Shown here: positions 1 to 6,334 of the stretch, in pieces | How the letters are laid out: every line of letters begins with the position of its first letter | How positions within the stretch are numbered: the stretch's first letter is position 1 | NCBI GenBank assembly: GCA_028681035.1 | Contig: JAQUJJ010000150.1 | Span: 1 to 8,183 of the forward strand | DNA length: 8,183 bases | Source of the DNA: Candidatus Cloacimonadota bacterium | GTDB taxonomy: Bacteria > Cloacimonadota > Cloacimonadia > Cloacimonadales > Cloacimonadaceae | Reading direction: 5' to 3' | The notes under the pieces: generated by a model | The model's input: the letters and a program-made list of their open reading frames with translations, nothing else | Database searches by the model: none | What the model was told of the DNA's origin: nothing | Made by a program: the position numbers and the translations under genes

Positions 1-539
1 CTGAGACCGGTGTCAACGGATTCTACATCTATCGCAATACTGAAGGCGATTTGGCGGATGCCCTGTTAATCAGCAGTCTCATTCCCGCTACCAATAGTTC
101 GCAGCAGCAGGTATATATCTATAGGGATAAAGAGCTGAATGGTGCCGGCACCTATTACTACTGGTTACAGGTCTCGGATCTGAATGGCAGCGAGAGCTAT
201 CATGGCCCCATTACCTTGGTTTACGAAGGCGAGAATGATCATCATATCCCCGTTATCCCTGAATTTACCGAGCTCAAAAAGATATTCCCGAATCCCTTCA
301 ATCCCAGTGCCACCATCAGCTATGGCCTGGTGGAAGCAGCTCCCGTAAGCATCAAGATCTACAATAGTCGTGGCCAAATGGTCCGCAGCTTCGAAGAAGG
401 CCTGCAAAATGCCGGTAGCTACAATTTGACCTGGAACGGCGAAGACAATAGCGGCAGAAGCCTGCCCACCGGCGTTTACTACATCCGGATGCAAGCTGGA
501 AACAAGAGCTTCGATAAGAAAGCCGTATTGATGAAATAA
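1..539 (+). CDS. 3' end of an exported protein with FlgD-like / secretion-sorting C-terminal domain (5' partial)
   Basis: The reading frame is already open at base 3 with no start in the window, so this is the C-terminal 178 residues of a larger protein. The first ~75 visible residues (GFYIYRN..., TYYYWLQVSDLNG...) look like the end of a fibronectin-III/Ig-like beta-sandwich. After a linker, residues ~95-178 carry the signature FPNPFNPSATISY, then VSIKIYNSRGQMVR, LTWNGEDNSGR and LPTGVYYIRM, ending in KKAVLMK. This is the pattern of the FlgD Ig-like/T9SS type A-like C-terminal domain that in FCB-group bacteria ends many secreted or surface enzymes and adhesins. By analogy the protein is exported and sorted at the outer membrane. 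Whether this organism has a type IX system cannot be seen here, and the catalytic or binding part lies outside the window. It ends in TAA and is followed by a strong terminator, so it closes its transcription unit. Confidence 0.88.
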   Translation, partial: ETGVNGFYIYRNTEGDLADALLISSLIPATNSSQQQVYIYRDKELNGAGTYYYWLQVSDLNGSESYHGPITLVYEGENDHHIPVIPEFTELKKIFPNPFNPSATISYGLVEAAPVSIKIYNSRGQMVRSFEEGLQNAGSYNLTWNGEDNSGRSLPTGVYYIRMQAGNKSFDKKAVLMK

Positions 540-590
540 TTAAACTATGGAAAAGCGCTGTTTGAATTAATACTCAAATAGCTCTGATAG

Positions 591-624
591 ACAAGGCCGC
601 GGGATTTCTCGCGGCCTTGTTTTA
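591..624 (+). terminator. Strong intrinsic terminator
   Basis: A perfect 11-bp inverted repeat (ACAAGGCCGCG at 591-601 with CGCGGCCTTGT at 610-620) closes a short loop and is followed by TTTTATT at 620-626. It sits 52 bases after the stop of the exported-protein gene in the right orientation to end its transcript. The upstream A-rich flank and downstream T-rich flank also allow weak function on the opposite strand. Confidence 0.9.
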
Positions 625-640
625 TTAGTGTGGGAGTTTT

Positions 641-718
641 GGGGTGCAGGAGTTCTTGGTGCGGGTGTTTGGGGGTGCGGGAGTTCTTGGTGCGGGTGTT
701 TGGGGGTGCGGGTGTTCT
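641..718 (+). repeat. 31-bp G-rich tandem repeat, about 2.5 copies
   Basis: Copy 1 is 641-671, copy 2 is 672-702 and a partial copy is 703-718. Copies 1 and 2 differ at one base only (A648 versus G679). Each unit is built from two related halves, GGGGTGCGGGAGTTCTT and GGTGCGGGTGTTTG, so a 15-16-bp sub-period is visible. All G runs are on the plus strand; 694-725 contains four runs of at least three G with loops of 5, 3 and 9 bases, compatible with a G-quadruplex. Open frames here encode only low-complexity Pro/Arg/Thr-rich or Gly/Val-rich peptides and are not genes. Confidence 0.85.
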
Positions 719-741
719 GTAGGGGCTTTGGGCGAAAGCCC
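719..741 (+). repeat. Hairpin repeat element, copy 1 (forward)
   Basis: GTAGGGGC leads into a hairpin with 7-bp stem GGGCTTT (723-729)/AAAGCCC (735-741) and loop GGGCG. It matches copy 2, which lies 48 bp downstream, and is related to the two reverse-oriented copies at 839-862 and 902-925. The shared features are the GTAGGGGC lead and a loop starting GGGC or GGGT. Confidence 0.8.
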
Positions 742-766
742 GATTCCACTCCCATCGGATTGCATT

Positions 767-789
767 GTAGGGGCTTTGGGTGAAAGCCC
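767..789 (+). repeat. Hairpin repeat element, copy 2 (forward)
   Basis: The stem is GGGCTTT (771-777)/AAAGCCC (783-789) with loop GGGTG, differing from copy 1 only in the loop. The similarity with copy 1 continues about 8 bases past the hairpin (CGATTCCA versus CGACTCCA), so the duplicated unit is about 32 bp. It is followed at 807-815 by a run of nine C, which is prone to slippage or assembly error. Confidence 0.8.
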
Positions 790-838
790 GACTCCACAAC
801 ATCACGCCCCCCCCCAATATGATGCCATCGAAGCATTT

Positions 839-862
839 GGGCGTTAGGCCCAACGCCCCTAC
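839..862 (-). repeat. Hairpin repeat element, copy 3 (reverse)
   Basis: Read on the minus strand this is GTAGGGGC followed by stem GGGCGTT/AACGCCC and loop GGGCCT. The stem differs from copies 1 and 2 at a paired position (T-A replaced by G-C), so both arms changed together and the hairpin is kept. Confidence 0.8.
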
Positions 863-889
863 ATGTCCGATTCCGCAATACCATAATCA

Positions 890-1975
890 TCAGAATGTTT
901 TGGGCGGTAGGCCCACCGCCCCTACTGCGTATCCGTGGATGATGGCATTTAGCTCAGCTATGCTTTTATCTGCATCATCATTGTAGGCCACATAATCCCG
1001 AAACAGGCTGAAATTCTCTTCATCAATGAAATCCGCGATCGGGGTCACAGGCTGCAAATCTTGCAAGCGTCCCGTATAGATCATCCCATCGAAAATATCC
1101 TTGAGCCGGAAATCCGGATAACCCAAGGCATAGAAGCTCTCATCCTGTAGATCGCCCAGAGGACTGCCTTTCAGATCAAAACCAAGCTCTGGGTAGTGAG
1201 GACTAATTACCTGCTCGATAATGCCTCCTGCGGGGTGCAGAGGCTTTTCAGTTGCCCATCTACTCTCCCAGGGATCGTAAAAACAGATATTGAAGAGCTT
1301 TTCACCATAGCGCTGCTGCAAATGATTACCAAATCTCACCGTTTTAAAACCGTCAAAAACCTTTTCATCTCCCTCAAGACGCCAGCTGGGTTCCTTGTAT
1401 TTAGTAAAAGCATGATGAGAGCCCATGATGCCCAGGATTTTAGTCTGATTTGGATGATAGTGCTCACTGATGACATCTGCCCAATACCGCTCCCCACAGC
1501 CCTTCCAGCACTCTGTGATTTCCTCAGCGTTCGGCTTCCGGTTTTTCTGACGGCAGATCTGGTTGTACAGCGGCCAATTGATGGGATCATTCAGCCCCAG
1601 AATCCTGATCTTCTGCGAGGCTGGAAGTCCTTTATTCACAGACCACACCAGCCTGAACACGTCCAGATACTCCTGATATCCCCAATATGCCTCTTGCTTG
1701 ATCATGATCTTCTTTGCCAGGCTCACATCAAAATCGCTTTTGTCCAGAAGTTCATCGACCCATGCTTGATCTTCCCTTCTGGCAAACTCATAGGCTATAG
1801 TATTGATGCCATGCTCCGCCAGCCTTGGAATCAGCTTGTGATAAAGCTCCAATTGCTGCTTTACCCCGTGCATTTCGCCCAGCAGGACGATGTCATGGTG
1901 CTCGAATTTGGACAGGACATAATCCACAGGGCATTTCCCGTACTTATTCAGATATTCTAAGAGTATTTCGTTCAT
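890..1975 (-). CDS. EreA/ChaN/TIKI-type superfamily protein (putative metal-dependent hydrolase)
   Basis: 361 residues from the ATG at 1975, chosen because AAGGAAG lies about 7 bases upstream; a TTG 30 bases earlier is in frame but has no comparable ribosome binding site. No signal peptide or membrane segment is seen, so it is probably cytosolic. Residues 29-37 (IVLLGEMHG) followed by an amphipathic helix and IAYEF (60-64), with GLND (127-130) and GIMGSHHAFT (182-191), match the layout of the erythromycin-esterase-like/ChaN/TIKI superfamily, where Glu and His near LGExH and a later His form the active or metal site. Substrate is not predictable; resistance to macrolides is not implied. The C-terminal 11 residues (VGAVGLPPKTF) derive from an intergenic hairpin repeat rather than the fold, so the ancestral stop was probably near 926. 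The gene stands alone, divergent from darT. Confidence 0.7.
   Translation of the reverse strand: MNEILLEYLNKYGKCPVDYVLSKFEHHDIVLLGEMHGVKQQLELYHKLIPRLAEHGINTIAYEFARREDQAWVDELLDKSDFDVSLAKKIMIKQEAYWGYQEYLDVFRLVWSVNKGLPASQKIRILGLNDPINWPLYNQICRQKNRKPNAEEITECWKGCGERYWADVISEHYHPNQTKILGIMGSHHAFTKYKEPSWRLEGDEKVFDGFKTVRFGNHLQQRYGEKLFNICFYDPWESRWATEKPLHPAGGIIEQVISPHYPELGFDLKGSPLGDLQDESFYALGYPDFRLKDIFDGMIYTGRLQDLQPVTPIADFIDEENFSLFRDYVAYNDDADKSIAELNAIIHGYAVGAVGLPPKTF
902..925 (-). repeat. Hairpin repeat element, copy 4 (reverse), inside the 3' end of the EreA/ChaN-like gene
   Basis: On the minus strand this is GTAGGGGC with stem GGGCGGT/ACCGCCC and loop GGGCCT, so a further paired position is changed on both arms. 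The element is read in frame by the minus-strand gene that ends at 890 and supplies codons for VGAVGLPP. The downstream bases, AAAACATT, provide the last residues before the stop. Confidence 0.8.
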
Positions 1976-2115
1976 AATTTCTTCCTTGATTTGACTTCTT
2001 TTCAAGAAATGACAGCATCAGGTAGATAGGGATAAGGTCAAGGGAAAACCACCAGAAATGTTTAGCACATACAAACAGAATTCCACCATTATTCAGGATT
2101 AACCGAACAAATCGA

Positions 2116-2142
2116 TTGACAAATAATATGTACTGATAGGAT
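2116..2142 (+). promoter_or_regulatory. Candidate sigma-70-type promoter for darTG
   Basis: A perfect -35 box TTGACA (2116-2121) is followed after a short 15-base spacer by TAGGAT (2137-2142), a 4/6 match to the -10 box, inside AT-rich sequence 29 bases before the darT ATG. An 8-bp palindrome AATCGATT (2110-2117) touches the -35 box and could be an operator, but it is too short to be convincing alone. Confidence 0.45.
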
Positions 2143-2170
2143 TGGAATAATTAAGGTCGAGGAGATAGTA

Positions 2171-2758
2171 ATGAGTTTCAAAGATGAGTTGTTTTACATA
2201 ACGCATCTGGATAATATCCCATCTATCATGCATAATGGGATCCTTAGCCATAATGAGGCTGAAAGGGTAGACCATCACTCGGTTGCCCTGCAAGATGTCC
2301 AAGATAAAAGGGCTAATAAAGTGATACCCAAGGGTAGAGCCTTGCATGACTATGTTAATTTGTATTTTAACCCCAGAAATCCCATGCTGTACCTAATCCG
2401 GAATATGGTTGACCGTTTATGCGTATTATCCGTGAACTCCAGTGTACTTCAGAGACAAGGTGCTGTGGTCTCAGATCAGAATGCCGCCAGAAAACTGGCT
2501 GCATTTTATGATCCATTAATAGGTTTTGATAAACTTGATTTTGACAAGATATACTTAAGGAACTGGAATGTTCCTGATGAACATGAGAAATATAGCCTAA
2601 AAGGCATCTTGTGTGCAGAAGCACTGATACCTGATAAGGTGAGTTTTGACTATATCAATTCCGCCTACGTAGTAGATGATGGTGTGTCACACAAACTCAA
2701 TGATATGGGATTCGATCGACCAATAACAATACAGCCAGATATGTTTTTCAGAGGATAG
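2171..2758 (+). CDS. darT: DarT toxin: DNA (thymidine) ADP-ribosyltransferase
   Basis: 195 residues, the usual DarT size. Family knowledge: DarT uses NAD+ to ADP-ribosylate thymidine bases in short motifs of single-stranded DNA, blocking replication; with DarG it forms a toxin-antitoxin pair that also acts in anti-phage defence. Seen here: the N-terminal YITHLDNIPSIMHNGIL (residues 9-25) typical of the fold, Arg47 in DKRANKVIP at the NAD-binding position, the family core GRALHDYVNLYFNPRNPMLY (55-74), and Glu150 in GILCAEALIP at the catalytic-Glu position. No key residue appears lost, so it should be active. The start has GAGGAG six bases upstream. It precedes the antitoxin by four bases, the usual toxin-first order. 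The antitoxin type and length suggest the DarT2 subgroup, but sequence specificity cannot be read off. Confidence 0.93.
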   Translation: MSFKDELFYITHLDNIPSIMHNGILSHNEAERVDHHSVALQDVQDKRANKVIPKGRALHDYVNLYFNPRNPMLYLIRNMVDRLCVLSVNSSVLQRQGAVVSDQNAARKLAAFYDPLIGFDKLDFDKIYLRNWNVPDEHEKYSLKGILCAEALIPDKVSFDYINSAYVVDDGVSHKLNDMGFDRPITIQPDMFFRG

Positions 2759-2762
2759 GATA

Positions 2763-3899
2763 ATGATAGAAGTATTAATCGGTGATCTTTTTGCCAGCCA
2801 GATGCAAACCAAAGTGAATACGGTAAATTGCGTTGGCATCATGGGCAAGGGGATAGCCCAGCAGTTTAAAAAGCAATATCCTGAGATGTTTGAAGACTAT
2901 GTGGACAGGTGTAAGTCTGACGAAGTGGAAGAAGGCATCCCCTATCTTTTTAAGGACTTATTTGGGAACATGATCCTAAATTTCCCCACCAAGAAGCATT
3001 GGAAAAACCTGACCAACATGCAGAAAGTAAGTACAGGACTGGACTATTTTATCCAGCATTATAAAGAATGGGGCATAAAGTCCATAGCCTTCCCTCCTCT
3101 GGGCTGTGGCAATGGTGGACTCACTTGGGAGCAAATAGGCCCCTTGATGTATCAAAAGCTCTCGTCCATAGACATCCCCATAGAGATCTACGCTCCCTGG
3201 GGAACTCCAGAAGAACAACTGACCCCAGAGTTTTTACAAAGTACCCCTGATACAGATATCAGTGCAAAAAGGATAAGCAACGAGATACCCTCTGGATGGT
3301 ATGCCATTCTGGAGATAGTATATAGGTTGGAACGCCTCAAATACTCGCTCAACATTGGCTCCACCGTGTTTCAAAAGATATGCTACATTGCCACTTTATC
3401 CGGTCTGCAGACTGATTTCTCCTTCAAGAAAGGCCAGTATGGTCCATTTTCTGCGGATATACAAAAAGCTTATCTGATCCTGGGTCGCGAAAATCTGATC
3501 AAAGTGGAGAACGTCCTAAACCACCAACAAGTTTCAACAGGAGACAAGTACCTGACATCTCGCGAAAGCATCTTAAAAAAGATACACTGCCATGAGGACG
3601 AAATCCAGCGCATAGTGGATCTGTTTAGCAGAATAAATAGTGCTGTCCAAGCAGAAGAAATTGGGACAATCCTATACGCTCTTGAGGAATTGACCGCTGA
3701 TAACAAGGACTTGGTATCGGAGAAAACCTTTTATGACTATGTCCTATCTTGGAAAAAACAATGGTCAACAGAAGAAAAACGCTTGTCCGTGGCCAATACT
3801 ATCAGAGAATTAGCTGCAATGAATTGGATACGCTTGAACTATAGTGATGAATTGCCGGTTGAAAATGAGGGCGATCAGCCAAATTATTCATATTTCTAA
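2763..3899 (+). CDS. darG: DarG antitoxin: macrodomain DNA ADP-ribosylglycohydrolase with C-terminal DarT-binding region
   Basis: 378 residues, matching the long two-domain DarG form. The N-terminal macrodomain (about 1-155) shows the ADP-ribose-binding segment VNTVNCVGIMGKGIAQQFK (18-36), NFPTKKHWK (73-81) holding the lysine used by TARG1/DarG-type hydrolases (Lys77 or Lys78), and the glycine-rich PPLGCGNGGL (111-120). It should remove ADP-ribose from thymidine and so undo DarT damage. Residues about 175-365 form the second domain. They include VFQKICYIATLSG (202-214) and GQYGPFSADIQKAYLIL (224-240), a winged-helix-like pattern, and are expected to bind and inhibit DarT directly, as reported for long DarG proteins. 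GAGGA at the end of darT serves as ribosome binding site seven bases upstream, so the two genes are probably co-transcribed and coupled. The stop lies two bases from a convergent gene. Confidence 0.94.
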   Translation: MIEVLIGDLFASQMQTKVNTVNCVGIMGKGIAQQFKKQYPEMFEDYVDRCKSDEVEEGIPYLFKDLFGNMILNFPTKKHWKNLTNMQKVSTGLDYFIQHYKEWGIKSIAFPPLGCGNGGLTWEQIGPLMYQKLSSIDIPIEIYAPWGTPEEQLTPEFLQSTPDTDISAKRISNEIPSGWYAILEIVYRLERLKYSLNIGSTVFQKICYIATLSGLQTDFSFKKGQYGPFSADIQKAYLILGRENLIKVENVLNHQQVSTGDKYLTSRESILKKIHCHEDEIQRIVDLFSRINSAVQAEEIGTILYALEELTADNKDLVSEKTFYDYVLSWKKQWSTEEKRLSVANTIRELAAMNWIRLNYSDELPVENEGDQPNYSYF

Positions 3900-3901
3900 A
3901 C

Positions 3902-4576
3902 TCAAATTGCACCACAATCCACTATGACATTTTTGTTATTTCTGGCCGGGACATAATAAAGATGACCGGGTATGTCAGATGGTATTTTGTAGATGATCTT
4001 CGTTCTCTTTGTTAACATGGGATTGATAGATTCTAGTAGTAATCCATATCCATCTGAGAATACAAGTTCGGTTTTATCCATAACTAATTTTCTCCCATCA
4101 TTTCCGACCAGCTGTAATTCCCCTTCAAACATCATACGGCTTTCACTGCTGGTATTCTTCAAAGATACATCTATAATAACAAACTTGGCACCTTCTTCCG
4201 AACCTAGTTTTACATACTCATTGATATAGAGCGAGTTTTTTATCGTACACGAGTTAACTGTAACAGCAAAATGCCCGATATCAGCTGTTTCATTTATAGC
4301 GACTTTGTTCCCTTTAATATTCGGATTATTGCCATCAACAACAGATTCTGTCCTATTACTGTTTATATATGTTGGAGAGCTGCTTTCATTTGACTTTCTC
4401 ATGTTGAAAAAGAGTATCGCAGCGATTATTAACCATGCAAAACCATAATATCTTGCCTTATTAGAATAGCCTTTATTCAGTAACAGCCATACGAATATAT
4501 ACGGCACAATGATAATCCCTACCACTAAGCCTATACTTACTTTCTTTGCAACGGGACCTGTAACTTCATTGTTCAT
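3902..4576 (-). CDS. Two-TM membrane protein with DUF4352-like (telokin-like) domain
   Basis: 224 residues, with AAAAGGAG six bases before the ATG at 4576. After a short N-terminus there are two membrane segments (about 14-34 and 43-58) joined by the loop NKGYSNKARYYG. A low-complexity Ser/Asn-rich linker follows (61-95), then a beta-rich domain (about 96-221). That domain has the DUF4352 hallmarks FVIIDVSLKNTSS (132-144), LQLVGNDGRK (155-163) and IIYKIPSDIPG (194-204). DUF4352 is an immunoglobulin-like extracellular fold of unknown role. Two short, closely spaced TM segments would leave the domain either outside or facing the cytoplasm; topology is not settled. Cys110 and Cys221 could pair if it is exported. 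Base use is AT-rich like darTG. It is convergent with darG, 2 bases apart, so a shared function is possible but unsupported. Confidence 0.7.
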   Translation of the reverse strand: MNNEVTGPVAKKVSIGLVVGIIIVPYIFVWLLLNKGYSNKARYYGFAWLIIAAILFFNMRKSNESSSPTYINSNRTESVVDGNNPNIKGNKVAINETADIGHFAVTVNSCTIKNSLYINEYVKLGSEEGAKFVIIDVSLKNTSSESRMMFEGELQLVGNDGRKLVMDKTELVFSDGYGLLLESINPMLTKRTKIIYKIPSDIPGHLYYVPARNNKNVIVDCGAI

Positions 4577-4601
4577 TATTAGCTCCTTTTAAAACATCTC
4601 C

Positions 4602-4607
4602 ATTATA
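4602..4607 (-). promoter_or_regulatory. Candidate -10 box for the DUF4352-like gene
   Basis: On the minus strand TATAAT lies 26 bases before the start codon inside very AT-rich sequence. No good -35 box is found 16-18 bases upstream (AAGATA at best), so this is only a candidate. Confidence 0.4.
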
Positions 4608-4701
4608 TTTAAATATTGTTTTTCTATCTTTCATCTCATAATATCCAATTATCTCGAAACAGATTGATTGGCTGCGCAATGCTGCAAGAAGCGAGAACAT
4701 T

Positions 4702-5730
4702 CTAAATCTCCCGCATCCTCTCCATCACCTTCACCAAAGCCTTTTCATGCCTGCTGACGATACGCCTCACCATTCTACCAGGAGGATGGATAATGCTCTT
4801 CCCCTCCCTATTCACCCCTCCGATCTCAATCAACATCGCCGGCACTTCCAGGCTGTGATAGAAGAAGTTCCGGGCATTGCCTATTTTGGAGGTGCTATTT
4901 TTGTGTAGCGAGTAAGTACCTGACAGATAGTCCCGCGGCACATTCTGCGCATAGAATTCAGCCAGATCTTGCAAAGCCAGAAAGTCCTCCCTGGGCTCAT
5001 CCACAACCGGTAGGAAGATGGTCTCATTCAGGGCTCCGGTGCGGGAAGAATGATAGAAGATGGCCAGATCGAACGTAACTTTACGCCCCAAGGCGATGAT
5101 AGCCTGGACTTCCTTTTCCGAAGCGGGTTGCGGGCCTTTGTAAAAGGGGCTGAGATGGTCGATTTCGGTATCGATATCCCAAAATACGGGATAATTGCGG
5201 TTCAAATCCACCCCATCGGTGCGCAGATCGAGCTTGCCATTGCCATCGGTATCACGGTTGTTTTTGCGTTTGGTTCGGGTCAGATTAGCGCTCACCACCC
5301 TCCAGGCTTCCGGATTCAGACTGGGTACGATCCAGAGTTTGAATTCATCCAGCAGTTCGTGCACCTGGGCATCCTTGTGATAGCGTTCGCTGAGGCTTTC
5401 AAAGAGCTGAAAGGCCAGGGCTACGCCCAGGATTTCATCGCCATGATGCTGGCCGATAATCAGGATATTGCGTTGCCCTTTGCCCAATTCAATAGCGTGA
5501 ATGGGGAGATTTTCCGTTTCGGTAAAGCCGATAATGCGGTGCATCAGGAGTCCGGGATGGCGCTGGGCTAGCTCATTCATCTTTGGCACCAAATCCTGGG
5601 GGCTGGGATAGCTGGAGGCAATAGGGTACTCATTCACCCCCTGATAGGCGCAGGAGGCCAGCAGGATCAGGGCAAAAAGGGGAATCCCGGAGCAGCAGAG
5701 CTTCAGCAATACAGCAACAAACTCACTCAT
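4702..5730 (-). CDS. M14-family zinc carboxypeptidase-like lipoprotein
   Basis: 342 residues from the ATG at 5730, which overlaps the recX stop by 8 bases and has GGAGGG upstream; longer in-frame starts inside recX would bury the signal peptide. Residues 1-27 form a lipoprotein signal (hydrophobic 15-24, lipobox LASC with Cys27), so it should be lipid-anchored on the outside. The peptidase domain (about 45-342) shows the M14 zinc site HGDE (His96, Glu99), DLNRNYP (175-181) with the substrate-binding Asn-Arg, FYHSS with the third zinc ligand His227, and the catalytic Glu at MLIEIGG (Glu302). All catalytic positions are present, so it is probably an active metallocarboxypeptidase or peptidoglycan/amide-cleaving relative. 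Just before the Asn-Arg motif, DTDGNGKLD (160-168) resembles an EF-hand calcium loop. It is the last gene of the recA operon; no functional link with recombination is evident. Confidence 0.85.
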   Translation of the reverse strand: MSEFVAVLLKLCCSGIPLFALILLASCAYQGVNEYPIASSYPSPQDLVPKMNELAQRHPGLLMHRIIGFTETENLPIHAIELGKGQRNILIIGQHHGDEILGVALAFQLFESLSERYHKDAQVHELLDEFKLWIVPSLNPEAWRVVSANLTRTKRKNNRDTDGNGKLDLRTDGVDLNRNYPVFWDIDTEIDHLSPFYKGPQPASEKEVQAIIALGRKVTFDLAIFYHSSRTGALNETIFLPVVDEPREDFLALQDLAEFYAQNVPRDYLSGTYSLHKNSTSKIGNARNFFYHSLEVPAMLIEIGGVNREGKSIIHPPGRMVRRIVSRHEKALVKVMERMREI

Positions 5731-6334
5731 CCGGACCCTCCCAGGCTTGGCTAATCTCATCCAGGGAAAAGCCCTTGCGAAACAGCGAGGCATAGACCTT
5801 TTCTTTGGCCTTCCAGGGCTCTTGGGCACGGTGTTTATAGAGCAGTTTTTTAATCTGTTCTTTCAAAAGAGTCTGATTTTGCTCAGGATCTTGAAGCTCT
5901 TGCAGGATAGGCTCATAGAGCGATGGGGGGATGCGCTGTGCATAGAGCTTTTCGATGATGGAGCGTTTGCTTTTACCTCGCTCAAAGAGGCTGCGGATCA
6001 GAATTTCGGCAAAGCGGGCATCGTCCAGATAAGTCTTTTCTTTACAGAGCTCAATGCACTTGTCAATGATGCTTTTGTGATAATCCTTTCGGCCCAGAAA
6101 AAGGCGGCATTGGTGTTCACTATGCTCCGATCGGGCCAGATATTCCGTGATCTGCCACCAGGCCTTTTTTTCCAGCTCTGAGATCAGGTCTTGGGCTTCC
6201 GCCTCGGATATCTCCGCCTCACAGGAAAGGGGATATAGTCTATGGAGGGTCCTGAGACTCAGAACCCCCCATATTTCGTCATTAAGGCTTAGATAAGCCG
6301 AGCGTTCACTCTTCTTCCAGTACTTCAGCTTCAT
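5723..6334 (-). CDS. recX: Regulatory protein RecX
   Basis: 203 residues. RecX binds RecA filaments and limits or tunes their assembly. Identification rests on the core motif [31 protein letters not shown] (about 100-130), which is diagnostic for the three-helix RecX repeats. A further basic helical repeat (about 155-198, KKLLYKHR... and [17 protein letters not shown]) and the position directly after recA agree with this. The N-terminal ~60 residues are poorly conserved. The ATG at 6334 lies inside the 3' end of recA (29-bp overlap in another frame) without a clear Shine-Dalgarno, so translation probably depends on ribosomes finishing recA. This start is the least certain part, since a shorter form is possible. 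The stop overlaps the start of the lipoprotein peptidase gene. Confidence 0.88.
   Translation of the reverse strand: MKLKYWKKSERSAYLSLNDEIWGVLSLRTLHRLYPLSCEAEISEAEAQDLISELEKKAWWQITEYLARSEHSEHQCRLFLGRKDYHKSIIDKCIELCKEKTYLDDARFAEILIRSLFERGKSKRSIIEKLYAQRIPPSLYEPILQELQDPEQNQTLLKEQIKKLLYKHRAQEPWKAKEKVYASLFRKGFSLDEISQAWEGPDE

Larger units (their letters stand above)
540..889. other. Gene-free gap between convergent genes
   Basis: This 350-base gap contains the terminator, the G-rich tandem repeat and three of the four hairpin elements described separately; the fourth lies just inside the next gene. The open frames across it on both strands are short or repetitive, lack ribosome binding sites and resemble no known protein. 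No tRNA or structured RNA other than the hairpins is recognised. Confidence 0.75.

Noticed and set aside
641..718. CRISPR-like array
   Set aside because: The 31-bp units are directly adjacent with no spacers, so this is a tandem repeat, not a CRISPR.
545..890. Open frames on both strands across the repeat region
   Set aside because: Their translations are low-complexity products of the G-rich repeats and hairpins, and they lack ribosome binding sites.
1196..1960. Long plus-strand open frame (254 codons) opposite the EreA/ChaN-like gene
   Set aside because: It is antisense to a gene with recognisable motifs, has no convincing ribosome binding site, and its translation resembles no family.
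1976..2005. Upstream TTG start of the EreA/ChaN-like gene
   Set aside because: It has no ribosome binding site, and AAGGAAG is properly placed for the ATG at 1975.
3950..3976. GACATA...TATGTC inverted repeat near the darG/DUF4352 junction as a shared terminator
   Set aside because: Only 6 bp with a 15-base loop, inside the DUF4352 coding region, and with no T tract.
4577..4701. Terminator at the end of the recA operon
   Set aside because: GC-rich sequence around 4668-4690 contains imperfect GCTGC/GCAGC matches, but no stable stem followed by a T run could be formed on the minus strand.
5731..5829. N-terminal extension of the M14 lipoprotein by 33 residues
   Set aside because: The extension lies within recX and would push the lipoprotein signal peptide inside the protein; the ATG at 5730 has a good ribosome binding site.
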